Positions 7,358 to 16,153 of a stretch of 41,039 bases of DNA are shown here, in pieces; positions within the stretch are counted from its first letter, which is position 1; the number at the start of each line of letters is the position of its first letter. The DNA is taken from assembly GCA_028282595.1 (NCBI GenBank), contig JANQHQ010000045.1, positions 1 to 41,039 on the forward strand, in the 5' to 3' direction. The position numbers were made by a program, and so were the translations under genes. Under the pieces are notes generated by a model. The model worked only from the letters and a program-made list of their open reading frames with translations, did no database searches and had not been told where the DNA came from. This DNA comes from Chlorobium sp. Lineage in GTDB: Bacteria > Bacteroidota > Chlorobiia > Chlorobiales > Chlorobiaceae.

Positions 7358-9337
7358 ATGAGTGCTCAGCAAACACAGACTCCGGAAGGTAACACAAACG
7401 CCCGTACTTCCATTCAACTCCATTCACGTCCGCATTTTTTCGAAGGCTACGCATTCGGTTTCCGCCAGCCCGTGTTACGCTACACCGTTTTCGTCCCCGA
7501 CGGGGACGGTGCGCCGCCAGACCGGCTCGGACTGCTGCTCGGCAAGACGCTCGATGTGGAATTCGAACCGGAAAACACCTCGCTCCGCCATGCGATCACG
7601 CACTATCTGCTCTTCTGGCCCAGGGTCATTCTGGAACAGTCCGAGCATCCCGTTTTTGAATCCGCGCGCCTGCTGCCGACGCCTGACGGCTCTTCCGGCG
7701 TCAGCACCATTGCCCAGCCGTGCCTTGATCACAATGCCGCGTTTTCGGTCGTCAACTTTCTCGTCGGAGCGGCCAACGCGGTACTGAAAACAGGGCGGGA
7801 ATTGAAACCGGACACTGAAAAACAGCTTCTCTCCGGACTGGACAAGTTACAGAAAAGCATCAAACCGCTGGGATTGAACGGCTTCAACCAGCTCCATTTC
7901 CTGCAGGCCGCGTTCGAACTCGGGATTCCGTGGATGCGCCTGAAAGAAAAGATCTTCCAGCTCGGGTTCGGTTCCAGGGCCCGATGGCTGAACAGTTCCA
8001 TTACCGACGCCACCCCCTCTATTTCCACTACCCTGGCGCGGAACAAGTTTTTCACTTCCGGCATTCTGCGTTCGAACGGCATCCCCGTACCGGCCCAGTC
8101 GCCGGCGAAGAGCAAGTACGAAGCCGTACAGATTGCGGACGAGATGGGTTTTCCCGTGGTCGTAAAGCCGGCGGACATGGACGGCGGCAAGGGCGTGAAA
8201 GCCAATATCCATAACGCCGAAACCCTTCGGAAAGCGTTTGTTTCGGCCAACAGACTTTCAAAGCTCGTCCTGGTGGAACAGCATGTACCCGGCCGAGACT
8301 ACCGTATCCACGTGGTAAACGGAGTCGTGCACGGCGTGCTTGAACGAATTCCCGGCGGCGTCACCGGAAACGGGAAGGATTCGGTAACGGACCTGGTCGA
8401 GAGGCAGAATATCGAGCGGGCAACCGCCCGGGACGACCGCCGCCACCTGTACCAGATGACCATCGACGAAGAGGCTCGCGAACAACTCGAAGCCCAGAAT
8501 CTGGCGCCGGACTCCGTCCCTGCCGAAGGCCTGTTCGTAAGGCTCCGCGGAGCGTGCAACGTCACCGGCGGAGGGGTTCCCGCGCCGGTTCCCCTGGAGG
8601 AAGTCCATCCGGACAACCTGGCCCTGGCCGCACGGGCGGCAAGAGTGCTGCGACTCGATGTCGCCGGCATCGATATGCTCATACCGGATATCGGAGAATC
8701 CTGGCTGGAAAGCGGGGGGCACATCTGTGAAGTCAACGCCCAGCCGCAGATGCACACCGACATGCATAAACCGATGCTGGTCAGTCTGTTCAACGGCACG
8801 GAAGGGCGGATTCCGATAGCCGTCGTCATCTCGCCGGAGCCGGAATCCGACGGCGTTGCAACGGCGCTGCACCGTGCGCTGTCGGAGAAGAGTGCGACCG
8901 CCGGACTCGTTCGGGACGGACAGGTCCGGATCGGCGAGCGGCTCGTCAGCCGGGAGCACGTGGGAAGCTATTCCGGCGCCAGAATCCTCTGTCTCGATCC
9001 GGCTGTCGACGCGATGGTCATCTCCGTTACCGACGAACAGATCCGGCAAAAGGGCTGGCCGGTCGACGCCTGCGATCTGCTTGTCGTCGACTGCACCCCT
9101 CCGGCGGCCGCCGGAGAAAACCGCTCCTATTCACCTTCCGACTGGGTCGAATTCGCCTCTCAACTGCGTCCCGGACTGGCGTTTATCGATGATCGCGATG
9201 CCGAATGCCTCGAAAGGGCGTCGGCGGTCTTTCCCCGGACATGCGAACTCCGGACGTTCAGACCGGACGATCGGAACGATATGGCGACAATAACGGAAGC
9301 CGTTTTCGCAAACACACCGCAAACAACACATTCATGA
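7358..9337 (+). CDS. CphA-like ATP-grasp ligase with degenerate Mur-ligase half (cyanophycin synthetase family, CphA2-like)
   Basis: This 659-residue protein probably joins amino acids or short peptides using ATP. The lead-in IFQLGFGSRARWLNSSITDAT and GIPVPAQ correspond to the cyanophycin-synthetase entry into ATP-grasp. The ATP-grasp core holds GFPVVVKPADMDGGKGVKA, LVEQHVPGRDYRIHVVNG and the Mg2+ site CEVNAQPQMHTDMH. After RIPIAVV (residue 484), CphA normally has a Mur-ligase P-loop (GTNGKTT). Here the place is taken by ISPEPESDGVATAL, and the Mur half ends early although GSYSGARILCLDPAVDAMVI and DACDLLVVD remain recognisable. This recalls CphA2, which works with ATP-grasp only. Its true substrate is unknown. 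The stop overlaps the next start (ATGA), so the methyltransferase is translationally coupled. Confidence 0.8.
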   Translation: MSAQQTQTPEGNTNARTSIQLHSRPHFFEGYAFGFRQPVLRYTVFVPDGDGAPPDRLGLLLGKTLDVEFEPENTSLRHAITHYLLFWPRVILEQSEHPVFESARLLPTPDGSSGVSTIAQPCLDHNAAFSVVNFLVGAANAVLKTGRELKPDTEKQLLSGLDKLQKSIKPLGLNGFNQLHFLQAAFELGIPWMRLKEKIFQLGFGSRARWLNSSITDATPSISTTLARNKFFTSGILRSNGIPVPAQSPAKSKYEAVQIADEMGFPVVVKPADMDGGKGVKANIHNAETLRKAFVSANRLSKLVLVEQHVPGRDYRIHVVNGVVHGVLERIPGGVTGNGKDSVTDLVERQNIERATARDDRRHLYQMTIDEEAREQLEAQNLAPDSVPAEGLFVRLRGACNVTGGGVPAPVPLEEVHPDNLALAARAARVLRLDVAGIDMLIPDIGESWLESGGHICEVNAQPQMHTDMHKPMLVSLFNGTEGRIPIAVVISPEPESDGVATALHRALSEKSATAGLVRDGQVRIGERLVSREHVGSYSGARILCLDPAVDAMVISVTDEQIRQKGWPVDACDLLVVDCTPPAAAGENRSYSPSDWVEFASQLRPGLAFIDDRDAECLERASAVFPRTCELRTFRPDDRNDMATITEAVFANTPQTTHS

Positions 9338-10107
9338 GCGACTTCGGGTCCGTAGCCGAGGAGTGGAACCGCAACGCGGCGGCCTGGTCGTCCGGTATAG
9401 CGGACGGCCTCGATGTCATCAACGAACGGTTCGGCATTCCCCACTTCCTCGACCATCTCGGCCCTCTCGACGGCATCGAGGTTCTCGACGCCGGCTGCGG
9501 AGAGGGGAGGAGTTCGAGGCATCTCGCGGCTGCAGGCGCAAGGGTCACGGGAGTCGACGCTTCCCCGGAAATGATCGCGAAAGCTTTTGCGAAGGAGTCG
9601 GAAAACCCCGGGAAAATAGCCTACCGTCAGGCCTCGTGCGCAGACCTCGGCTGCTTCCCGGAAGAACGGTTCGACCTTGTAACGTCTTTTATGGCGCTCA
9701 TGGACACCGCGAACGTCGCCAGGGTCATGGGAGAGTTCTACAGAGTGACAAAACCCGGAGGCGGCATTGCGATCATGGTTCGCCACCCCTGCTTTTTCAC
9801 ACCCGGATTCTCCGTGTTCAAAAGCCCCGACGGGCAACGGTCCGGACTGACCGTATCGCGCTATTTCACAAGCGCGCCGTACAGGGAACGCTGGAAATTT
9901 CCCGGCCAGAAGAGCGGGGCGTTCGTGGTCACCCGTTTCCCCTACACGCTTTCGGACTACCTGCAGTCGATGCTCGACCACGGCTTCCGCATACGCTCGG
10001 TGTCGGAACCCCGGCCGACGGACGACGTATGCAACCGACTGCCGAATCTGAAGTTCTGGCAGCAGCACGCCGCTCTCTACCTGCTCATTTCAGGCGTCAA
10101 ACCGTAA
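9334..10107 (+). CDS. Class I SAM-dependent methyltransferase
   Basis: This 257-residue Rossmann methyltransferase contains motif I as VLDAGCGEGRSSRHLAAAGA (residues 51-70) and the acidic ribose-binding Asp in VTGVDASPEMI. VTSFMALMD and the post-motif KPGGGIAIMVRHP complete the UbiE/Methyltransf_11-like pattern. The C-terminal region (residues 150-240) with WKFPGQKSGAF and FPYTLSDYLQSM resembles small-molecule methyltransferases that close over the substrate. The ATG overlaps the CphA-like stop by four bases, which argues for a shared pathway, for example methylation of the ligase product or its precursor. The substrate cannot be read from the sequence. Confidence 0.88.
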   Translation: MSDFGSVAEEWNRNAAAWSSGIADGLDVINERFGIPHFLDHLGPLDGIEVLDAGCGEGRSSRHLAAAGARVTGVDASPEMIAKAFAKESENPGKIAYRQASCADLGCFPEERFDLVTSFMALMDTANVARVMGEFYRVTKPGGGIAIMVRHPCFFTPGFSVFKSPDGQRSGLTVSRYFTSAPYRERWKFPGQKSGAFVVTRFPYTLSDYLQSMLDHGFRIRSVSEPRPTDDVCNRLPNLKFWQQHAALYLLISGVKP

Positions 10108-10142
10108 CGCCCGCCGATAGCTCTCGCACCAGGGGAAAAAGC

Positions 10143-11216
10143 ATGAACGACCTTGCGAAAAAAGACCGGCTGTCGGGCTATATCGAGGCCATGCCGAAAG
10201 TCGAACTCCATCTGCACATGGAGGGATCTCTCAGGCCGGAACTGCTCCTGCGCCTTGCCGGGAGAAACAGGCTCGACATACCCGTCAACCACCCCGACCA
10301 GTTTCGGAGTCTCTACCGCTACCGGACGTTCAAGGACTTTTCGAAACTTCTCCTGCTGGGAGTATACTGCCTCCGCCGTCCGGAAGATTTCTTCGACCTG
10401 ATTCTCGACATGGGCGAGACCCTCTCCGTCCAGCATATCCGCTACGCCGAGATAACCTGGACGCCCCAGTTCTATCTGAACAGGCAGTGTTCGCTCGACG
10501 ATATTCTCGGAGCGATGAACGCCGCCCGGGCCGAGGCCGGTGAGCGATGGGGAATCGAACTGCGCTGGATACCAGATCTTGTCAGAAGCTATCCCGGGCC
10601 GGGCCGGGTTGTCGCCCGATGGGCAGCCAAAGCGCGGCAGCAAACGGATTCGGGCGTGGTCGCGCTCGGCCTGGGAGGACCCGAGGCAGGCCATCCCGCA
10701 CGGGGTTTTTCAGCCCTTTTCCGTGAAGCGCGAGCCCTCGGGCTTCCGGCAAATCCGCACGCGGGCGAAGGCGTGGGACCGGAGAGCGTCCGGGAAACCA
10801 TCGAAGAGCTTCGGCCCTCGCGTATCGGCCACGGCATCAGGTCGGTCGAGGACAGGGCGCTGGTCGAACACCTGGCGCAGACGGCCCTGCCGCTGGAGGT
10901 CTGCCTGACGAGCAACGTCAAACTCGGGATTTACGCATCCCATGCCGAGCACCCGGTCAAACGTCTCGTCGAAGCGGGGTGCACGGTGATCCTGAACTCG
11001 GACGATCCGGTCCTCTTCCAGACCACGCTCGGCGACGAGTACCTGCACGCCATACACGACTGCGGCCTCGGCCTGTCGGACATCAGGAAATCGATTCTCG
11101 ACGCAATCCGCTCGAGCTACCTCACCGACAGCGAGAAAGCGGCCATGACGGAAACATTCGGAAAAGAGTTCGGGCGACTCGACGGGGTTTTCCGGATGAA
11201 CCCGCACGACGCCTGA
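10143..11216 (+). CDS. Adenosine deaminase family protein (adenosine or 6-aminodeoxyfutalosine deaminase)
   Basis: This 357-residue amidohydrolase is predicted to deaminate an adenine nucleoside using one metal ion. The metal and catalytic residues are present: KVELHLHMEGS near residue 20, NPHAGEG (His and catalytic Glu), IGHGIR, and LNSDDP at the end of the barrel. SNVKLG follows the family's SN motif. It follows the methyltransferase by 35 bases with a good AGGGG ribosome site. Removing adenosine made from S-adenosylhomocysteine would fit that neighbour, but a role in the futalosine menaquinone route or in purine salvage is equally compatible with the motifs. Confidence 0.85.
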   Translation: MNDLAKKDRLSGYIEAMPKVELHLHMEGSLRPELLLRLAGRNRLDIPVNHPDQFRSLYRYRTFKDFSKLLLLGVYCLRRPEDFFDLILDMGETLSVQHIRYAEITWTPQFYLNRQCSLDDILGAMNAARAEAGERWGIELRWIPDLVRSYPGPGRVVARWAAKARQQTDSGVVALGLGGPEAGHPARGFSALFREARALGLPANPHAGEGVGPESVRETIEELRPSRIGHGIRSVEDRALVEHLAQTALPLEVCLTSNVKLGIYASHAEHPVKRLVEAGCTVILNSDDPVLFQTTLGDEYLHAIHDCGLGLSDIRKSILDAIRSSYLTDSEKAAMTETFGKEFGRLDGVFRMNPHDA

Positions 11217-11304
11217 ACGGACGGCTTTCCTCTCCCGGCGGAGAAAGCGTCCTTCACACTCCCGGGTCATTACCGGAATCTCGTATATTGATTGATGGCT
11301 CTTT

Positions 11305-11317
11305 AGGGTACCTCTAT
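11305..11317 (+). repeat. Solo terminal repeat of the MITE-like family, copy D
   Basis: AGGGTACCTCTAT differs from the left terminal repeat of the complete copy (AGGGCACCTCTAT) at one position, and the same C-to-T variant occurs at one end of copy G. No partner end or scaffold sequence follows. It lies 34 bases upstream of lptB and is probably a decayed remnant. Confidence 0.5.
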
Positions 11318-11351
11318 CCGAAACAGGCGGCCGAACGAAGCATGACGACGC

Positions 11352-12101
11352 ATGAAAACTAACGGGAAGGACTCGACGCTCTCCTGCGACGGGCTGAAAA
11401 AAATCTACAACAAGCGCGAGGTGGTCAAAAGCTCGACGCTGAAGGTGAAACAAGGCGAGATCGTCGGGCTTCTCGGCCCGAACGGCGCGGGCAAGACCAC
11501 CACCTTCTACATGATCGTCGGACTGGTGAAACCCGATGCCGGCCACGTCTTCCTCGACGATCGGGACATCACCGGCCTGCCCATGTACCGGCGGGCTCGC
11601 CTCGGAATCGGTTACCTGCCCCAGGAAGCTTCGGTATTCCGCAAGATGAGCGTCGAGGACAACATTCTCAGCGTGCTGGAATTCACCGATCTGTCGAGCC
11701 CCGCACGGACCGAGCGGATGGAAACCATGCTGGAGGAACTCAACATCACCCGCATCCGTAAAAGCATGGGCTACGCCCTTTCGGGAGGCGAACGACGGCG
11801 CACGGAAATAGCCAGGGCGCTTTCACTCGACCCGAAGTTCATACTGCTCGACGAACCGTTCGCGGGGGTCGATCCGATCGCCGTGGAGGATATCCAGGAA
11901 ATCGTCGAGGGGCTCGTCAAGCGCGACATCGGCGTGCTCATCACCGATCATAACGTACACGAAACCCTGTCGATCACCGATCACGCCTACCTGCTCTTCG
12001 ACGGCACCATCTTCATGCAGGGCACGCCGGAAGAAATAGCGAAGAACCCCGAAGCGAGGAAACAGTACCTCGGGGAGAAGTTTTCGCTCGACCGCTACTG
12101 A
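11352..12101 (+). CDS. lptB: LPS export ABC transporter ATP-binding protein LptB
   Basis: This 249-residue ATPase powers lipopolysaccharide extraction from the inner membrane with LptFG. It has Walker A GLLGPNGAGKTT, a Q-loop in GYLPQEASVFRKMSVEDN (the LptB-typical QE-S-F sequence), signature YALSGGERRRTEIARAL, Walker B FILLDEPFAGVDP and the switch histidine in ITDHNVHETL. The length matches the family. No LptA, LptC or LptFG gene is adjacent. The start ATG 11352 has no strong ribosome site. A solo repeat end lies upstream, so the promoter is uncertain. Confidence 0.93.
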   Translation: MKTNGKDSTLSCDGLKKIYNKREVVKSSTLKVKQGEIVGLLGPNGAGKTTTFYMIVGLVKPDAGHVFLDDRDITGLPMYRRARLGIGYLPQEASVFRKMSVEDNILSVLEFTDLSSPARTERMETMLEELNITRIRKSMGYALSGGERRRTEIARALSLDPKFILLDEPFAGVDPIAVEDIQEIVEGLVKRDIGVLITDHNVHETLSITDHAYLLFDGTIFMQGTPEEIAKNPEARKQYLGEKFSLDRY

Positions 12102-12319
12102 GACCGAAACCCTTGCAGCCCTCTTCCCGGGGAACGAAAAAACGGGCGCTCTTGTTTACAGCATATCGGGCCTGATAACCAGCACGGCCCGACGGGCGTT
12201 GCCGGCACGGAGCGAATTCCGCATGCCGGCCGCCGGACTCCTTCCTACAGCCCGGCGCACAGGAATGACCGGAACGTACATCAGAACCGTTACATCACTT
12301 ATCGAAACGATCGATACGC

Positions 12320-13831
12320 ATGAACATTCTTCTGCTCTATCCCGAATTTCCGGACACCTTCTGGAGCTTCAAGCACGCCCTGAAATTCATCAGAAAAAAT
12401 GCCTCGCTTCCTCCCCTCGGACTCCTGACGGTCGCCTCGATGCTCCCCCGGCAATGGGAGCGCCGGCTGGTCGATCTCAACGTAACGAAGCTTACCCGGA
12501 ACGACCTCGAATGGGCCGATATCGCCTTCGTCAGCGCGATGGGCGTCCAGAAAAAATCCGCCGGGCAGACCATCGCGCGATGTCGCGAAGCGGGAGTCAC
12601 GGTCGTTGCAGGGGGACCGCTCTTCACTTCCGAGCCCGAAAGCTTCCCCGATGTGGACCATCTCGTGCTGAACGAAGCCGAAACGACCCTGCCGGGCTTT
12701 CTTGCCGACTTCGAAGACGGGAGCGCCGGAAAGATCTACCGTTCCGGAGACTTTCCCGATGTCAGCAGGTCCCCCGTCCCGGACTGGGAGCTGCTCGATA
12801 TGAAAAAATACGCGTCCATGGCGATCCAGTTTTCCCGCGGCTGCCCTTACCGATGCGACTTCTGCAACGTCACCACGCTGTTCGGACACCGGATACGCAC
12901 CAAGACCAGCGCCCAGATCATCGACGAACTCGACGCCCTGCGCAAGCGGGGGTGGAAAGACAGCGTATTTTTCGTCGACGACAATTTCATCGCCCATCGC
13001 TCCTACCTGAAAAAGGAACTGCTCCCGGAACTGATCGCATGGCAGCGGCTGAACAGGAGCACGACGAAGTTCTACACCGAGTGCTCCATCAACATCGCCG
13101 ACGACCCGGAACTGATGGACATGATGGTCGCAGCAGGATTCAACCAGGTCTTCATCGGAATCGAGACACCCGACACGAGCGCACTCGAAGCCTGCGGCAA
13201 ACGTCACAACACCTCCCGCGACATGCTGGAAAATATCAAGCGCATCCAGCGGGCGGGTCTCGAGGTGCAGGGAGGTTTCATCGTGGGATTCGACACCGAC
13301 ACGCCGTCGATTTTCCAGAAACAGATCGAGTTCATCCAGAACAGCGGGATCGTCACCGCCATGGTCGGCCTTCTGCAGGCCTTGCCGGGAACGAGACTGT
13401 ACGAACGGATGTGCGCTGAAGGCAGAATCGTCAGCAGCTCGACCGGCGACAATGTCGACAGCACGACGAACATCGTGCCGAAAATGGATCTCGATACCCT
13501 CCGCAACGGATACCGGGAGATGATGAACCATCTCTACTCCCCGAAAAACTACTACCGCCGGATAAAGACGCTGCTTCTGGAATACCGGCCGCCGCAATTT
13601 CGCTCCCGCATCCGTATAAGCCAGATCATGGCTTTCGTCCGATCCTCGGTCGTCCTCGGCATCATCGAGAAGGAGAGACTCCACTACTGGAAAATGCTCG
13701 TCTGGACCTTCTTTCGACGGCAGCGCTCCATGCCGCTCGCCGTCACGCTGGCCATCTACGGACACCACTTCCGCAAGGTCTGCGCCCTGCACCTGAAAAA
13801 AGAGGTGGACAACCGGACCGCAACCGCATAG
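12320..13831 (+). CDS. B12-binding radical SAM protein with DUF4070 tail (BchQ/BchR/HpnP-like)
   Basis: This 503-residue enzyme probably methylates an unactivated carbon through cobalamin and SAM. The N-terminus (MNILLLYPEFPDTFWSFKHA) begins a cobalamin-binding Rossmann domain, with VVAGGPLFTSEPE near residue 95. The 4Fe-4S motif CPYRCDFC (CX3CX2C) is near residue 175, followed by FFVDDNF and FIGIETPD barrel strands. The C-terminal block with NIVPKMDLDTLRNGY and LYSPKNYYRRI is the DUF4070 region. In green sulfur bacteria this architecture includes the bacteriochlorophyll c/d/e methyltransferases BchQ (C-8(2)) and BchR (C-12(1)); hopanoid methylases share it. Which one this is cannot be decided without an alignment. 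The 218 bases upstream hold no gene. Confidence 0.82.
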   Translation: MNILLLYPEFPDTFWSFKHALKFIRKNASLPPLGLLTVASMLPRQWERRLVDLNVTKLTRNDLEWADIAFVSAMGVQKKSAGQTIARCREAGVTVVAGGPLFTSEPESFPDVDHLVLNEAETTLPGFLADFEDGSAGKIYRSGDFPDVSRSPVPDWELLDMKKYASMAIQFSRGCPYRCDFCNVTTLFGHRIRTKTSAQIIDELDALRKRGWKDSVFFVDDNFIAHRSYLKKELLPELIAWQRLNRSTTKFYTECSINIADDPELMDMMVAAGFNQVFIGIETPDTSALEACGKRHNTSRDMLENIKRIQRAGLEVQGGFIVGFDTDTPSIFQKQIEFIQNSGIVTAMVGLLQALPGTRLYERMCAEGRIVSSSTGDNVDSTTNIVPKMDLDTLRNGYREMMNHLYSPKNYYRRIKTLLLEYRPPQFRSRIRISQIMAFVRSSVVLGIIEKERLHYWKMLVWTFFRRQRSMPLAVTLAIYGHHFRKVCALHLKKEVDNRTATA

Positions 13832-13887
13832 AGTTGCGGAGGAGCAAGCGCCCCCTCGACAAAGCCGGATTTCCCGGCGGCCCAGGA

Positions 13888-15357
13888 TCAGACGGGCGGG
13901 CTCGGAGCCCCTCCCTTGCGGTCAACGCTCCCCGCCGGCCTCGCTTCGGCGTCCTGCAACACCGCCATGATCTCCTCCCCGCAATCGCGGATCGCATCGC
14001 AGAGATCCTCCCGGCAGACAAGCCTGAACTTTTTGGTATACCGTTCGAAGGAAAGAATGAAGCCGGACCGGAAAACCGATTCTCCGAAATCGTCGAAGCG
14101 GATATAGTCGCCGGGCCCGCCGGCGCCTGAACCTTCGGCGTATTCTCCGCGCACGGGCCGCACACGGAGTTCCCGGAGATCATCGTAGTCGAACACATCC
14201 TTGAGCGAAGGGGGGTCGATCAGCACCTCGTGGCCGTGCAGATCCGTCCGGCAGCGCCGGTTCAGCACCGAACAGATCTCCCGCTCCTTCCGCTTGCGGA
14301 GAAGATGGTCGTTCGCGTAGGCGAACATCCACCCAAGAGGCTCTTCCGCTCCGTTGCGGTAGGGCGTCAGCGTCAGCGCCCGCTTGTAGATTCTGCGGCT
14401 GATAATCCTCTGCAGCAGGCCGGAAGAGGCGGGAACGGTCTCCGGAAGCCTTCGGCCGAGCTCGTGCAGCACCCTGTCGTCGGAATTGCCGTAAAAAAGA
14501 ATCCTCAACGCGTCCGGCGCCATCGCGCCGTCGTCGATCGCGTCCTGCAGCATTCTTCGAAGCATGACGGAAAACGTCCGGCTGGTGTGGTGCCAGTAAA
14601 CGTTGCGCATCATCATGTATTTCGTAAAGAGCAGACTCTCGAGAGGCGCTATGCCTTTTTCCGTAATAGCGAAACGCTGCAGTTCCGCATCGGGCACGAA
14701 CGATTCGACGAGCCTCTCGATGTCTATGCTCCCGTAGGGGATGTTGCAATGATGCGCGTCCCGCATGAGATAGTCCATCTTGTCCGGATCGAGCGTACCG
14801 CTGATGAGCTTTTTGAACCTGCCGGTTCTTCCGGTAATGATTCCGGCGACCTCCCGGGGATCGACCAGCCACTCCCCCTCGAGGATCGCCGCCAGGGATC
14901 CGAACCCGTCGAACGGCTCGAAAAGAAAGCGTTCGATCAGCGATTCGTGCGCGGCGAAAACGGGCTCTCCCCGGAAGACGGGCGCCTGATCCTCGAGTAT
15001 GTGGGCGTGCGGATAATGACCGACATCGTGAAGAAGCGCGGAGGCGAGCAACAACCTGCAGTTGTTGTCGTCGAAAACGAGATCTCCTCCCTGAAGACTT
15101 TCGGCGAGCGGGTTGGTCAGGACTCTCTGCAGGATGAGCTTCATAAGGTGATAGACGCCTATCGAGTGCTCGAAACGCGTATGGTTCGCTCCCGGGTAGA
15201 CCTGCTGGGAGAAAGAGAGCTGCCGGATGCCCTTGAGGCGCAGAAACGCCGGATGTTCGAGAATCTTTTTCAGCGGCCGGTTGAGCGGAATATGCCCCCA
15301 GACCGGAATCCGGATGAAACCGCCTTCCGAGCGGAAAAGAAAGTTGTCGGAAATCAT
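13888..15357 (-). CDS. HD superfamily phosphohydrolase (COG1078/YwfO-like)
   Basis: This 489-residue metal-dependent phosphohydrolase is distantly related to dGTPases. The HD metal site is complete: HTRFEHSIGVYHL supplies the first His, ALLHDVGHYPHAH the His-Asp pair, and LDPDKMDYLMRDA the distal Asp. N-terminal IRIPVWGHIPL and FLRLKGIRQLSFSQQVYPGA are typical of this subfamily. The natural substrate is unknown; nucleotide triphosphates are the usual guess. ATG 15357 is chosen because the protein then begins like its relatives. The frame stays open to a TTG at 15462, giving an extra Arg/Cys-rich stretch that looks non-coding. Confidence 0.88.
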   Translation of the reverse strand: MISDNFLFRSEGGFIRIPVWGHIPLNRPLKKILEHPAFLRLKGIRQLSFSQQVYPGANHTRFEHSIGVYHLMKLILQRVLTNPLAESLQGGDLVFDDNNCRLLLASALLHDVGHYPHAHILEDQAPVFRGEPVFAAHESLIERFLFEPFDGFGSLAAILEGEWLVDPREVAGIITGRTGRFKKLISGTLDPDKMDYLMRDAHHCNIPYGSIDIERLVESFVPDAELQRFAITEKGIAPLESLLFTKYMMMRNVYWHHTSRTFSVMLRRMLQDAIDDGAMAPDALRILFYGNSDDRVLHELGRRLPETVPASSGLLQRIISRRIYKRALTLTPYRNGAEEPLGWMFAYANDHLLRKRKEREICSVLNRRCRTDLHGHEVLIDPPSLKDVFDYDDLRELRVRPVRGEYAEGSGAGGPGDYIRFDDFGESVFRSGFILSFERYTKKFRLVCREDLCDAIRDCGEEIMAVLQDAEARPAGSVDRKGGAPSPPV

Positions 15358-15565
15358 CAAAACCGAAGGGAATTGAGCATTCGAAAAGCACCTCCGCACA
15401 AGCCCGGAGCTGCAGCCGCACAGCACCCGGCGAGAGGGGAGCAGAGAGAGGCAAGTTAACAAATCGCGGAAAAGAACCGCTAACGGAACAAGGTCTTTTC
15501 ATCCGCCGAACGGCTCCCTTCGCTCTTTTTTGTTACATTGAAGGAAAGCAGAAGCACATCAATCA
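15358..15565. other. Divergent intergenic region
   Basis: About 340 bases separate the HD hydrolase start from the ytxH-type start. The part before repeat copy E holds no recognisable gene or RNA. It must contain the promoter of the HD hydrolase gene, but no convincing -35/-10 pair was found. Confidence 0.6.
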
Positions 15566-15680
15566 AGGGCGGCTCTATCACTTGTCACGAGTCCCGATTG
15601 CATCGGGATGCAAGGCGAGCGGACTCCCGGCACGTCGGGATGAGGATGCATTTGAAGTGCGAAATACATAGAGACGCCCT
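15566..15680 (-). repeat. MITE-like repeat, copy E, with possible CAATC target duplication
   Basis: The ends AGGGCGGCTCTAT and ATAGAGACGCCCT form a 13-bp terminal inverted repeat with one mismatch. Inside, read inverted, are the scaffold block CACGAGTCCCGATTGCATC with its hairpin, TGCAAGGCGA and GATGAGGAT. CAATC occurs at 15560-15564 and again at 15681-15685 directly after the element, a possible 5-bp target duplication. It ends 15 bases before the start of the YtxH gene and so forms its leader or promoter. Confidence 0.82.
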
Positions 15681-15695
15681 CAATCGAAAGCAAGC

Positions 15696-16046
15696 ATGGA
15701 ACAGAATCAGGACAACTACTATAAAGGTCTCTTCTACGGCGCGGCGCTGGGAGCGGCGATCGGCACGATCATGGGCCTGTTGTTCGCCCCGAACAAGGGC
15801 CGCGAAACCCAGCAGATCATCTCGGGAAAAGTGCGTCATGCGCTCGACAGGGCAAGCGACAGGGCCGTGGAATTCTATGAGGGAAGCGAAGAGGAGAGAC
15901 CTTATGCGAACGAGGCGAGAATCCGTTCGAAGGAGATCATCGAAAACGCCAGGGATGAAGCTCGTAAAATCCTGAACGAAGCCAACACCATCCTCAAGGA
16001 CATCAAGAGCCAGACCAGGGGACAGTCCCGCCCCACGGAAAACTGA
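15696..16046 (+). CDS. YtxH-domain protein
   Basis: This 116-residue small membrane protein has one glycine/alanine-rich transmembrane helix at residues 10-30 (LFYGAALGAAIGTIMGLLFAP), then NKGRETQQ, the usual YtxH entry. The remaining part is a charged helical tail likely to form a coiled coil. Relatives are stress-associated in other bacteria, but no molecular function is established. Repeat copy E lies immediately upstream, leaving only 15 bases of unique leader. Confidence 0.85.
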   Translation: MEQNQDNYYKGLFYGAALGAAIGTIMGLLFAPNKGRETQQIISGKVRHALDRASDRAVEFYEGSEEERPYANEARIRSKEIIENARDEARKILNEANTILKDIKSQTRGQSRPTEN

Positions 16047-16153
16047 TGCAACGACAGACGGGATAACGTCTGCACACGGAACGGTTGTCCCTGAGCGTCC
16101 CTGCTTTCAGGGACGGCAACCCAGAGAAAACAACGACCCATCCGGAGAAACAG

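Noticed and set aside
12166..12192. Inverted repeat TCGGGCC/GGCCCGA after lptB
   Set aside because: It has a 13-base loop and no T-run, so it is not supported as a terminator; kept only as a note.
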